A DNA stretch of 64,000 bases, taken from assembly GCA_963664935.2 (NCBI GenBank), contig CAXXSE010000006.1, positions 992,001 through 1,056,000 on the forward strand, given 5' to 3'. Position numbers and translations under genes: made by a program. This document shows positions 55,825-64,000 of the stretch, piece after piece. Source of the stretch: G963664935 sp963664935. GTDB taxonomy: Bacteria; Pseudomonadota; Gammaproteobacteria; Methylococcales; G963664935. How positions within the stretch are numbered: the stretch's first letter is position 1; each line of letters opens with the position of its first letter. The notes beneath the pieces were generated by a model. It searched no databases, had not been told where the DNA came from, and worked only from the letters and a program-made list of their open reading frames with translations.

Positions 55825-55851
55825 GAAAAAAAAGGGGACAGATTTATTTAT
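55825..55851 (+). repeat. GGGGACAGATTTATTT repeat flanking a RAYT gene, left
   Basis: AAAAAAAGGGGACAGATTTA plus TTTAT directly after the transposase stop codon. It forms an inverted pair with 56609-56632 and matches the solo copies at 36328, 36772 and 37723. Confidence 0.75.
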
Positions 55852-55852
55852 A

Positions 55853-56564
55853 TCAGATTGACCTATTTCCGTTCTGTTTGGTCTTAGGCCTACCCGGTCG
55901 TCGATGTTCTATCCGCCGACCAATTATTTTTTTAACCTCTTCTACATAGCGACCATTCCCCGTGAGTTGGCCTCTCGCTACCGCTTCTTGAATGAACGCC
56001 CATTCGCCATCGGCGAATCGCGCTTTGTAAATATTCTCGATAGCGTATTTGTCGCTCTTCCGTACTCTCCCCTAAAGCTAGATAACACGGATCAAAATCA
56101 GCCATTACTCGCTCATGCCCCTTCATTCGTGCTTGGTAACTCGACCATCGGTAATCCTGAGCATCGGCAACCACCTGTGCACGGACGGGATTCAATTCAA
56201 CGTACCGAATACACGCTAGAAGGTATTCGCCCGTTTGGATCGGGCTGGATTTGTAGCGACTCTCCCACAGCGTTCCACTCCGTCTTTCTAATCGATTCAC
56301 GTAGCGCGTTTGCCGACCAGAAAGCCGTTTCATGAGTTGTCCCAGTAAGGCCGTTTCTTCAGGTGGTTCAACAACCAAATGGATATGGTTTGTCATAAGA
56401 CACCAAGCGTACACGCGAATGCCATAAACCTCACGCCATTGTGACAAGGTTTCTAAATAATATTCAAAATCCGAGTCCACCGCAAAAACAACTTGCCGAT
56501 TGTGTCCCCTTTGCACTATATGATGCGGGTAATTAGGTAACACCACACGCCCGACTCTAGGCAT
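55853..56564 (-). pseudogene. REP-associated tyrosine transposase (RAYT), frameshifted near its end
   Basis: The first 170 residues match Y1/HUH transposases: PHHIVQRGHNRQVVFA, the HUH motif WCLMTNHIHLVVEP and the catalytic tyrosine region LLACIRYVELNPVRAQ. Near 56040 the frame must change to give ADGEWAFIQEAVARGQLTGN and GRRIEHRRPGRPKT, the usual C-terminus, ending at 55853. Without this, the protein ends in an unrelated 30-residue tail at 55932. Since the HUH and Tyr parts are intact, residual activity is possible. Confidence 0.82.
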
Positions 56565-56608
56565 ACTAACTGCCTATAAAAAATTTTACTTGCCCGAAGT
56601 ATAGCTCA

Positions 56609-56632
56609 TAAATAAATCTGTCCATTTTTTTT
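56609..56632 (-). repeat. GGACAGATTTATTT repeat flanking the RAYT gene, right
   Basis: The complement reads AAAAAAAATGGACAGATTTA plus TTTAT. Inverted relative to the copy at 55825, so the two bound the RAYT gene as ends of a unit of about 0.8 kb. Confidence 0.75.
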
Positions 56633-56754
56633 AGAGGATATTTTTGTGTGACGGCAGGGGAGTTGACTAAGGAAATGATTGATGACTATCTATCGCATCA
56701 CTTTGAGGAGAAGGATAATCCTAATTTCGAGATTGGGAAAAAAGATGCCAGGTC

Positions 56755-57276
56755 TTGCAATGCTACATCTTGAGATTTAAAACTAAAATAGGAACTTTAA
56801 ATTTTGAGAACCAAAAGGGTCAGACTCGATTGATATCCTTCTTATCCGAAACTACCGAAGTCAGACTAAGCCAAACCATAAAAGACCAAGCTGAAGCACT
56901 CGAATACGATCCCGTTAAAATCGACCCCAGCTACAAACAATACGACTACCTGCAAGGCCTAGACGTCCTACAAATCAGCGGCATCGACCCCGAACAACTG
57001 GCACAAAGCTTCATCGACAGCGGCACCATCAACGAAGATGAAAACTGGGTGACCGATTTTGATCCAACTTTACTGCAAGCCGCCCAAACACAAGCCCAAC
57101 AACAGCTTGAAACCTACATCGAAAACAACTTGACCGACCCAACCGTGGGAGATGTTATCGGTGGGCGCAAAACCATCATCAAAGCCTATCCAACCCTGCC
57201 ATCCAGTCTACCCAACAAAATCATCACCACCGGCAGCCGTTACGCCTTACCGACAAATCGGGTCGGACCACGGTAA
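56755..57276 (+). pseudogene. fragment of an RHS/transglutaminase-like surface protein
   Basis: From about 56890 the frame reads AEALEYDPVKI, LQGLDVLQISGIDPEQLAQS, DSGTINEDENWVTDFDPTLL and NNLTDPTVGDVIGGRK. These segments resemble the linker between a transglutaminase-like domain and YD repeats in very large secreted proteins. No start, signal peptide or repeats are seen. The assignment is from memory of the motif pattern and moderate at best. Both ends are cut. Confidence 0.5.
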
Positions 57277-57470
57277 AACACAGATATATAAAGAAAACAA
57301 TCTTCAAAAAGGACTATATTTGGGCTTGGAACGCCAGTTTTGTGATCAAAAAGGTAGCTTTAAGAGTATGGTCGGGAATATTACGCCTAACGACTAAGGA
57401 TTGGATCACTGGGTCTATCCTAGGTAAGTCATAGATATAATGAAAATTATAGATTTACGGATGAACTGAT

Positions 57471-58259
57471 ATGCCCAGAGCCAATCGACATCATATTCCC
57501 GGACAAGTCGGGCACATTACCCATCGGTGCCATAAAAAGGAGTTTCTTCTGAAATTTTTCCGTGATCGGAAAAGATGGCTGCAGTGGCTGTTTTAGGCGA
57601 AGAAACGCTATGGCCTGCAAATCCTTAATTACACCGTCACATCCAACCCTATTCATCTGTTGGTTATTGATGGGGATAGGGATGTAATACCAAAAAGTCT
57701 CCAGTTGGTCGCCGGCAAAACAGCTCAGGAGTTCAACAGAAGAAAAAACCGAAAAGGCGCCTACTGGGAAGACCGGTACCACGCGACGGCGATAGAGACG
57801 GGCGAAAACTTTCTTCGATGTCTCGTTTATATCGATTTAAATAGGGTAAGAAACGCTGTCGTTATCCATCCTTCTTCTTGGGTGCACGGTGGTTACAATG
57901 AAATCCAAAACCCTCCGCTCAGGTATTTACTTATTGATCGAGAACGGCTAAGCGAATGTTGCGGTCTGGAAAATGATGAACAGCTTCGAAAACAACACCG
58001 GCAGTGGGTAGAAGAATCCATTCATAACCCTAATGGGAATGTGCGAGAGCCGGAATGGACTGAGAGCATTGCGGTAGGAAGTAAGACATTCGTTGACCGA
58101 ATCAAGGAAAAACTTCAACCAAAACTATCGGGTCGAACTGTGAGGGGGGGGGATGACGATCATTACGAACTGAGAGAGAAGAGGGCTCGTTACAATGCCA
58201 ATTTTGGACCTAAAAAAGGGCTTCTAAGCGCTGAAAACGCGTTTTATTTAGACCTATAA
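57471..58259 (+). pseudogene. second RAYT transposase, with in-frame TAG and lost HUH histidine
   Basis: From ATG 57471 the frame reads RANRHHIPGQVGHITHRCHK and FRDRKRWLQWLF, then TAG at 57594-57596, then AKKRYGLQILNYTVTSNPIH. In the HUH motif the first histidine is proline (SNPIHLLV where SNHIHLLV is normal). The tyrosine region LRCLVYIDLNRVRNAV is intact. Both changes indicate inactivity. No GACAGATTTATTT repeats flank it. Confidence 0.8.
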
Positions 58260-58321
58260 CTCAAATAATCAATAGAATAGCTTGGTCCGACCCAGTTCTG
58301 AAGTTCTGAGTTTTACAGAAA

Positions 58322-58537
58322 GCAGTGGTTGCGGCGAGTCGTAAGGCCAGTATCGATAAGCGAACGTCATGCCATTGTTTACGCCATAGCTTCGCAACGC
58401 ATCTGCTGGAAGATGGTATTAATATTCGGGTATTACAAGAGTTGCTAGGACATCGTGATGTGAGTACGACCGAAATCTATACCCATGTTATGAATAAGGA
58501 TTTCAGTGGCGTTACGAGTCCATTGTCTTCGTTGTAG
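58322..58537 (+). pseudogene. C-terminal fragment of an integron-type tyrosine recombinase
   Basis: The 71 codons read SCHCLRHSFATHLLEDGINI, VLQELLGHRDVSTTEIYTHV and MNKDFSGVTSPLSSL. H-x-x-R, the H-G/H-R-D segment and the nucleophile tyrosine are in place, and the ending GVxSPLxxL is typical of IntI-like integrases. The N-terminal 250 residues are absent. Xer-like recombinases are an alternative but lack this ending. Confidence 0.72.
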
Positions 58538-58689
58538 AATAAATGATCGGTTTTAATTAGAGCTTCATGAGGCTGAAGCTCGAATTCACCCATCCCTCAA
58601 TCCACAAATTCCGGAATCATTTCACTTTTTTGGCTCAGTTTGTTTTACCAATCCAGGAAGGAAAAGGGCCAATTCTCTATTTTTATAAT

Positions 58690-59152
58690 TTAACTTTTTC
58701 CAGATACATTAACCAAAAAAGCGATCACGTCGGCTTCCACGGTTTTTTCGTTTTCCGCGTACAAATCGCAACGTAGCGTGTAAATGCGTTCATCTTTGAT
58801 ATTAACTACCTTAGCCCGTAAGGTGAGAGGTCGAAATAGGAGTCGGTTTCAGAAACTTGATGTGAAGAGTACCGCTGGCGAAGCGATATTGGGGTTGGGT
58901 GCCCAAGGCGCGGTTTTCGTTTCTGATCGCTATCGCCATGGCGGAAGCCATGCAATGGCAATCAATTATGGTTGAGATAATGCCGCCGCAAGTCAGGTTT
59001 GGCCAGCCTTGATGTTTTTTCTCCGGGTTCCAGATGCAAACGCATTCGTCGTTTTCCCAGAAACTTTTAATTTTTAAGCCATGAGGATTTTCGTTACCGC
59101 AGCCGAAACAGACATTGCTGGGCATGTATTTCTGGAAGAAGTCGTTGCTATG
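58690..59152 (-). pseudogene. PaaI-type hotdog thioesterase with a frameshift
   Basis: From ATG 59152 the frame reads HSNDFFQKYMPSNVCFGCGN, then HQGWPNLTCGGIISTIIDCH and GTLHIKFLKPTPIST. It then stops at 58811 in this frame; shifting one base near 58830 gives PLTLRAKVVNIKDERIYTLR and EADVIAFLVNVSGKS to a stop at 58690, completing the hotdog fold. The CFGCGxxNPxGL and GG-hydrophobic-D motifs are of the PaaI group. It follows the E2 gene by 19 bases, the last gene of the operon. Sequencing error is possible. Confidence 0.7.
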
Positions 59153-59171
59153 CATATATTTCGACCCATAT

Positions 59172-60284
59172 TTATTCAGGTAATCCCAGGTCGTATAGCA
59201 TGACGGATAAAAAGCGGGCAGCTTCTCCACCGGTGACAGCGCGGTGATCGACAGTCAGTGAGAGCGGAAGGAATTTATGTGCTTTCGGTTTGCTCTTGGC
59301 GACCACGAATTGATCCCTGATTTTACCGGCGCCCAGAATGGCGACGGTTGGTGGAATGACCATAGGGTTAGCGTAACGGCCAGCGAATGTTCCGAAATTG
59401 GACAGGGCTATAGTGCTGCCGCGCATTTCTTCAGGTGGAATCGAGCGATTCTTGACAGCTTCCTTGATCGCCTCCAGACCTTCTCTTAAATTAGGTGCAT
59501 CCCGGTTCGATACATTCCGGAGTACCGGTACGAATAACCCCTGATTGGTGTCGACGGCGATTCCAAGATCGACGTTTTTGTGTAGTATGCGGGCAATAGC
59601 GTGGTGATCGTACCAGGCGTTGAGTGAAGGCTCTGCTTTGCAACCGGCAACAATAGCTCTGATTAATCGAATACTGATATCTTCATCCACTTTCCAAGCG
59701 TTGATGTCGGCATCGTCGCTTATCGTGACAGGGACGACTTCACTGTTCGCCTGACTCATAGTCAGGGCCATGGCTCTACGCACACCTTTCAGTGGAACCA
59801 TTTCACTGGCTTTTTCAATCAATTTGGCGACGCGTCGGATGTCGTCGGCAGTGATGATGTTGTCTCTGCCACTTGGTTTGACCATGGCGAGGTCGACTTT
59901 GAGACGGCTGGCTAGTGCTCTAACGGCAGGCGTCGCTTTAAAACCGGCTGCAGAAGGATGATAGCTCGACGCGATAGGAGTTTCGGTCATGATAGCATCA
60001 CCGATTTCGATCTTACCAACGACGGTTCCGGTATCGGATTCAGACGGTGCTTCGGATTCAAACTCAACCAGCGGATCGCCAACGTGAATAATATCGCCGG
60101 CCTTGCCGTAGAATCTAAGGATCTTACCCTCTTGAGGGCTTGGCAGGTCGACGATGGCCTTGGCGGTTTCCACCGATACCAGCGTTTGATCCTGCTTGAC
60201 TTCATCCCCGACCGAAACGTGCCACTCTATGACTTCGGCTTCCTGTAATCCTTCCCCCAAATCAGGTAGCTTAAAGTAGTTCAC
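59172..60284 (-). CDS. bkdB: dihydrolipoamide acyltransferase E2 of a branched-chain 2-oxoacid dehydrogenase
   Basis: About 370 residues from GTG 60284, chosen because FKLPDLGEGLQEAEVIEWHV starts immediately after and the site is eight bases past the E1beta stop. One lipoyl domain (lysine in VETAKAIVDLPSP), a peripheral-subunit-binding domain (ATPAVRALASRLKVDLAMV) and a catalytic domain with SLTVDHRAVTGGEAARF. It transfers acyl groups from E1 to CoA. With leucine dehydrogenase upstream, branched-chain substrates are more likely than pyruvate. Confidence 0.88.
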   Translation of the reverse strand: MNYFKLPDLGEGLQEAEVIEWHVSVGDEVKQDQTLVSVETAKAIVDLPSPQEGKILRFYGKAGDIIHVGDPLVEFESEAPSESDTGTVVGKIEIGDAIMTETPIASSYHPSAAGFKATPAVRALASRLKVDLAMVKPSGRDNIITADDIRRVAKLIEKASEMVPLKGVRRAMALTMSQANSEVVPVTISDDADINAWKVDEDISIRLIRAIVAGCKAEPSLNAWYDHHAIARILHKNVDLGIAVDTNQGLFVPVLRNVSNRDAPNLREGLEAIKEAVKNRSIPPEEMRGSTIALSNFGTFAGRYANPMVIPPTVAILGAGKIRDQFVVAKSKPKAHKFLPLSLTVDHRAVTGGEAARFLSVMLYDLGLPE

Positions 60285-60291
60285 TATCTGA

Positions 60292-61175
60292 TTATCCCTG
60301 TAGAGTTTTTTTAACCGCGGCAATGATTCGATCAACGCTGGGCATATACTCTTTTTCCAGATTAAATAGCGGCATCACGGTGTCATATCCGGTAACTCGC
60401 TGGACGGGGCAAACAAGTTCATTAGGCCATGTTCCGCCAGTTGCGCGGCAATTTCGGCGCCGACGCCACAGGTTCTGGCGGCCTCATGCACGATGACGCA
60501 ACGGCCGGTTTTTGCAACCGAATCCAGGATGGTTTTCATATCCAGTGGTTTGATGGTTGCCACATCGATGACCTCAGCGTTGATACTGGATTCGGCCAGC
60601 GGCTGTGCTTCACCATTATTCTCAACCTCTTGTTTCACCAGACGGTAAACTCGTATCGGTTCCATAAAAATGACTGGGTCCGGATCCCTTATTGCGGCTA
60701 ACAAAAGGCCGTAGGCTCGGCCGGGAGAGGAGGGGATAACGACCCGTAGCCCAGGGATATGTGCGAAAATCGCTTCGGTGCTTTCAGAATGGTGTTCAGG
60801 TGCGTGGATGCCTCCGCCGAAGGGAACACGAAGCACCATCGGACAGCTTAGTCTGCCACGGGTTCGGTTACGAAGCCGCGCGGCGTGGTTGATTATCTGA
60901 TCAATGGCGGAGCAAACGAAACCCATAAATTGTATTTCCGCGACCGGTTTAAGCCCTTCCGCCGCCATCCCGATCGACATGCCCGCTATCAGGATTTCCG
61001 AAAGGGGAGTATCGAGTACGCGCTGTGGGCCGAATCGTTTTTGCAGATTCGCGGTTGCCCGAAACACTCCACCGTTGACCCCGACATCTTCGCCAAGCAC
61101 AACAACATTGGGATCGGCTTCCATTTCCGAAGCGAGCCCCATATTGACGGCATCGACCAGTGTGACCTCAGTCAT
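60292..61175 (-). CDS. bkdA2: 2-oxoacid dehydrogenase E1beta, with a one-base frameshift near its end
   Basis: Starts MTEVTLVDAVNMGLASEMEA after a GGAG site. The motifs VVLGEDVGVNGGVFRAT, MPVELRVPFGGG-like VLRVPFGGGIHAPEHHSEST and AEVIDVATIKPLDMKTIL are those of E1beta. As written the frame ends at 60375 after MNLFAPSS; moving one base at a C run near 60411 gives PVQRVTGYDTVMPLFNLEKE and a stop at 60292, the proper C-terminus. It pairs with E1alpha as a heterotetramer that decarboxylates the 2-oxoacid. The indel may be a real mutation or a base-calling error. Confidence 0.85.
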
Positions 61176-62310
61176 CTCGATTGCTCCAATGGATAGCGGA
61201 TGCGCGCTGCTCTTCCAGCGAGTCGGGGATGGATTGGTACAAATAATCAAACATGCTTTCCGATGGCTGCGGAGAGGTATGAAGATATAGATTCACCGCC
61301 TGTTCAATTTCGTCATGACAGCTCGCCGATAATTCTTGTTCATCTTTATCCGACCAATAATTGCTTCTTTTTAGGTAATTTTTCAGCCTTTTTAAGGGTT
61401 CATAATGCCATTGGTCTTTTAATTCTTGCTTACTGCGATAACGGCCGGCGTCATCGGCTGTCGTATGATCGCATAGCCGATAGGTCAACGCTTCGATTAA
61501 GGTCGGCCCGATGCCGGTTCGGGCTTTGTCTAAGGCCTTCTCAATTCGATGTTTAAGAACAATGACATCATTGCCGTCAACCTGTTCCCCGGAAAACCCG
61601 GCGGCGATGGCCTTTTGTGCCAGTGTTTCCGCCCGGGTTTGTGCTTCGCGGGGCATCGAAATCGCCCAATGGTTGTTATTGATGATGAAGACAATTGGCA
61701 GCTCCCAGGTTCCGGCGGCATTGATGGCCTCATAAAAATCACCTTTGGAAGTCGCTCCGTCACCAATAACGCATACGGCGACACGTTTTTCATGACGTAA
61801 TTGCATCGCGTAGGCCGCGCCAACTGCCTGCGGGGCATGACTTGCAATGGGTACACAGATAGGAAAATCATGCCGTTGCCCTTTAAAATTCATACCCTGT
61901 TCGTTCCCTCCCCAGTACAACAGGATATCGGTCATTGTCACACCACGAGAAAATTGCGCCGCATATTCCCGGTATCCGGGAAACAGCACGTCATCTTCAG
62001 TCATCGCGCTGCCGATAGCTGTCCCAATCGCTTCTTGACCCAAGGACGAGGCGTAAGTACCGAGTTGTCCACGGCGTTGCAACGATATCGCTTTTTCATC
62101 GAATAGGCGGGTTTTTACCATAAGCCGATAAAGAGCAATCAGTTGCTTGGGCTGTTTGGCAAAATCCGGTAGATTGCCAACCACGAGTCCATCCGCGGTC
62201 AGAATTTGGTGATAGTGAATATTAAAATGAACGTTCGGACGCCATTTTTGTTGATCCTGAAGAGATCCTGTATCTCGTTTCTTGATAATTCTCACGGTTT
62301 GACTCGTCAT
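61168..62310 (-). CDS. bkdA1: 2-oxoacid dehydrogenase E1alpha
   Basis: A 380-residue thiamine-diphosphate enzyme. GQEAIGTAIGSAM, FPGYREYAAQFSRGV and the cofactor motif IGDGATSKGDFYEAINAAGT then FIINNNHWAIS are present, with the YRLCDHTTADDAGRY phosphorylation-loop-like segment. This is the branched-chain/pyruvate E1alpha family. It overlaps the E1beta start by eight bases. Confidence 0.92.
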   Translation of the reverse strand: MTSQTVRIIKKRDTGSLQDQQKWRPNVHFNIHYHQILTADGLVVGNLPDFAKQPKQLIALYRLMVKTRLFDEKAISLQRRGQLGTYASSLGQEAIGTAIGSAMTEDDVLFPGYREYAAQFSRGVTMTDILLYWGGNEQGMNFKGQRHDFPICVPIASHAPQAVGAAYAMQLRHEKRVAVCVIGDGATSKGDFYEAINAAGTWELPIVFIINNNHWAISMPREAQTRAETLAQKAIAAGFSGEQVDGNDVIVLKHRIEKALDKARTGIGPTLIEALTYRLCDHTTADDAGRYRSKQELKDQWHYEPLKRLKNYLKRSNYWSDKDEQELSASCHDEIEQAVNLYLHTSPQPSESMFDYLYQSIPDSLEEQRASAIHWSNRDD

Positions 62311-62362
62311 AGCGTTCGTACTCCGTCATACAACCAACGTATTATTGCAGTCGTTATAGTCT

Positions 62363-63460
62363 TTACACATGAGCAACAATCCGTCGCGAGTTGGAAAGTA
62401 TTTGTTCGGCGATATGGTTGGCGACTCTATGACAGGGTTCCTGTAATGCTTTAGAGCGCTGGTATATATCGATAACGGAATCGTAAATTGATGTAATTCT
62501 GGTATCTGTTTCGACGCTGGAGCCATAGACCACATGAATTAAACCGCCGGCATTAACCACATAGTCCGGTACGTAAAAGATCTTGTTACGTTGAAGTATG
62601 TCGCCGTAAAGACCTGAGATCAGTTGATTATTCGCCGCACCGCAAATGACATTTGCTTTAATTCGATTGATCGTGTCCGCGTTAATGACCCCTCCCAGCG
62701 CACACGGAGACAAAACATCACAGTCCCAATCGATCATTTTCTCGGTCTCAACCGGCGTCGCTCCGAATTCATCAACACAGTACAGGACCGCTTCATCATT
62801 GATATCGCTGACAGCCAAGTTAACGCCTTGCTGATGTAATAAACGGGCAAGGCAGCGGCCAACTTTCCCGACACCTTGAATACCAACCCGTACATCTTCA
62901 AGGTCATCCCGGTTTAAGCGAACTTTGACCGCCGCTAGAATACCACGCAGTACACCCTGCGCCGTATGCAAAGAGGGATCGCCGGAGCCTGCTGAAGTAC
63001 TTAATACATGGCTGGTTCTGCGTACAATGATATCCATGTCGTCGACCGTTGTACCGACATCAACGGCGGTAATATAGCGGCCATTTAAACTTTCAATAAA
63101 ATCTCCATAAGATTCGAAATACGCATCCCGGTTCGCTATTTTTTCGGGTCGAATGAGTACAGCTTTGCCCCCGCCGTAGGGCAAATCGGCAAATGCGCTT
63201 TTATAGCTCATGCTCCGTGCCAAACGCATGGCATCAACGATTGCATGGTTCTCGGTCGGATAGGACAGACACCGGGTTCCACCAAGTGCAGGCCCTCTGC
63301 GAATACTATGGATCGCAATAATCGCTCTTAGGCCGGATATCGGATCGATTTTGAAATGACACGTTTCCACGCCAAACGTGGAAGCCCGCTCAAAAATTTC
63401 GATATTCGGATTTTCGTCCATTTCCCTAAATTTAGGGATACACGTTATATTAGAGGCCAT
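62363..63460 (-). CDS. ldh: leucine (branched-chain amino acid) dehydrogenase
   Basis: A 365-residue Glu/Leu/Phe/Val dehydrogenase. The catalytic lysine is in DLPYGGGKAVLIRP, the deamination aspartate in TAVDVGTTVDDMD, and the NAD-binding motif is VGIQGVGKVGRCLARLL. PxxGGT (GPALGGTRCLSYP) is typical of the leucine/valine group. It deaminates branched-chain amino acids to 2-oxoacids, the substrate of the next genes. Confidence 0.92.
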   Translation of the reverse strand: MASNITCIPKFREMDENPNIEIFERASTFGVETCHFKIDPISGLRAIIAIHSIRRGPALGGTRCLSYPTENHAIVDAMRLARSMSYKSAFADLPYGGGKAVLIRPEKIANRDAYFESYGDFIESLNGRYITAVDVGTTVDDMDIIVRRTSHVLSTSAGSGDPSLHTAQGVLRGILAAVKVRLNRDDLEDVRVGIQGVGKVGRCLARLLHQQGVNLAVSDINDEAVLYCVDEFGATPVETEKMIDWDCDVLSPCALGGVINADTINRIKANVICGAANNQLISGLYGDILQRNKIFYVPDYVVNAGGLIHVVYGSSVETDTRITSIYDSVIDIYQRSKALQEPCHRVANHIAEQILSNSRRIVAHV

Positions 63461-63556
63461 AATTTTTACATTATTATTTCTTTTGATATCTCAAAACTAA
63501 GACCTTTACAGCAATGAAAAATTCCTTATGGGAATCCAACTGAATAGGTGGAAAGT

Positions 63557-64000
63557 TTAAAACTGAATCCGTGACTTCAAGGCCAAAGAAACTTTGGAAG
63601 CGGGTTGACGTTTTAGAGTATTAGCAATAAACCAGCTTGTGGAAACCAAACGATTGAGGTCTATTCCGGTTTTTATGCCAAGACCATTGAGCATGTATAC
63701 GACATCTTCACTTGCAACATTACCCGAGGCGCCCGGTGCGAAGGGGCATCCACCCAGTCCGCTTACTGAACTATCAACGATTGACACGCCTGATTGCAAA
63801 GCGGTCAAAATGTTTGCAAGCGCTTGACCATAGGTATCATGAAAATGGACGGCAATTTTGTCGATCGGAATATGCCGTGCTGTAACTGCAATAAGATCCT
63901 TCACCATTCCTGGGGTTCCTACCCCAATCGTGTCACCCAAAGATATTTCATGACAACCAAAACCATAAAGATCCGCCGCTAATCCGCTAACCCGTTGCAC
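63557..64000 (-). CDS. mvaB: hydroxymethylglutaryl-CoA lyase, 5' end outside window
   Basis: The C-terminal 147 residues of HMG-CoA lyase: EISLGDTIGVGTPGMVKDLI, AVHFHDTYGQALANI with the metal histidines, and the cysteine loop SSVSGLGGCPFAPGASGNVA. It cleaves HMG-CoA into acetoacetate and acetyl-CoA, the last step of leucine degradation. The gene continues past the right edge of the window. Confidence 0.93.
   Translation of the reverse strand: MQRVSGLAADLYGFGCHEISLGDTIGVGTPGMVKDLIAVTARHIPIDKIAVHFHDTYGQALANILTALQSGVSIVDSSVSGLGGCPFAPGASGNVASEDVVYMLNGLGIKTGIDLNRLVSTSWFIANTLKRQPASKVSLALKSRIQF

Overview
The window comes from a chromosome of a gammaproteobacterium of moderate GC content that is rich in insertion sequences. 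The evidence is the tus/dsr sulfur-relay genes, the rlmB-rnr pair, an MlaF-type ABC ATPase, AvtA, CysND and NirBD, all of the usual gammaproteobacterial form. I cannot name the genus. Many genes carry single in-frame stops or one-base frameshifts, and several palindromic miniature elements sit against gene ends. This looks like an active mobile load with ongoing gene decay. Some of the one-base indels lie in homopolymers and could be sequencing error.

Layout. 0-6 kb: nitrogen acquisition (NarK-type transporter cut by the window edge, a truncated ammonium transporter, a PhzF-like gene with a nonsense codon, nirD, nirB). 6.3-11.2 kb: IS4-family copy 1, which ends inside an SLC13 permease gene, then cysN and cysD for sulfate activation. 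12.6-20 kb: a bifunctional penicillin-binding protein with an A12 tract at its start, two conserved unknown proteins, a methyltransferase, a DnaJ/PilZ-like gene, a thioesterase and tusC-tusB-tusE(dsrC). 20-27.4 kb: mobile zone with a Uma2 nuclease, an IS630 element, IS4 copy 2, an Rpn nuclease and two decayed transposase genes. 27.7-30.8 kb: mlaF, avtA and a membrane protein.

31.5-42 kb is the most unusual stretch. It holds an AT-rich, broken gene whose pieces join a RecB/Cas4-like nuclease, a DEDD exonuclease and an IS66-type DDE transposase. It also has a row of toxin-antitoxin genes in various states of decay, a tRNA-Lys 3' half that may be an integration scar, and a 968-residue protein joining an alpha/beta-hydrolase to a NACHT NTPase, which resembles the architecture of bacterial and fungal NLR-type immune proteins. 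42-45.8 kb is ordinary core genome (lipoprotein, rlmB, rnr, tRNA-Leu). 47.2-50.6 kb is an IS3-family element interrupted by a group II intron that sits in the loop of a palindrome inside orfB.

51-58.5 kb is an accessory region: two toxin-antitoxin loci (one with its toxin deleted), a MobC-relaxase fusion, a helical protein of unknown function, an attC-like palindrome, two REP-associated tyrosine transposase genes, an RHS-type fragment and an integron-integrase-like fragment. 58.7-64 kb is a co-directional branched-chain amino acid catabolic cluster on the minus strand: HMG-CoA lyase, leucine dehydrogenase, the E1alpha, E1beta and E2 subunits of a branched-chain 2-oxoacid dehydrogenase, and a thioesterase.
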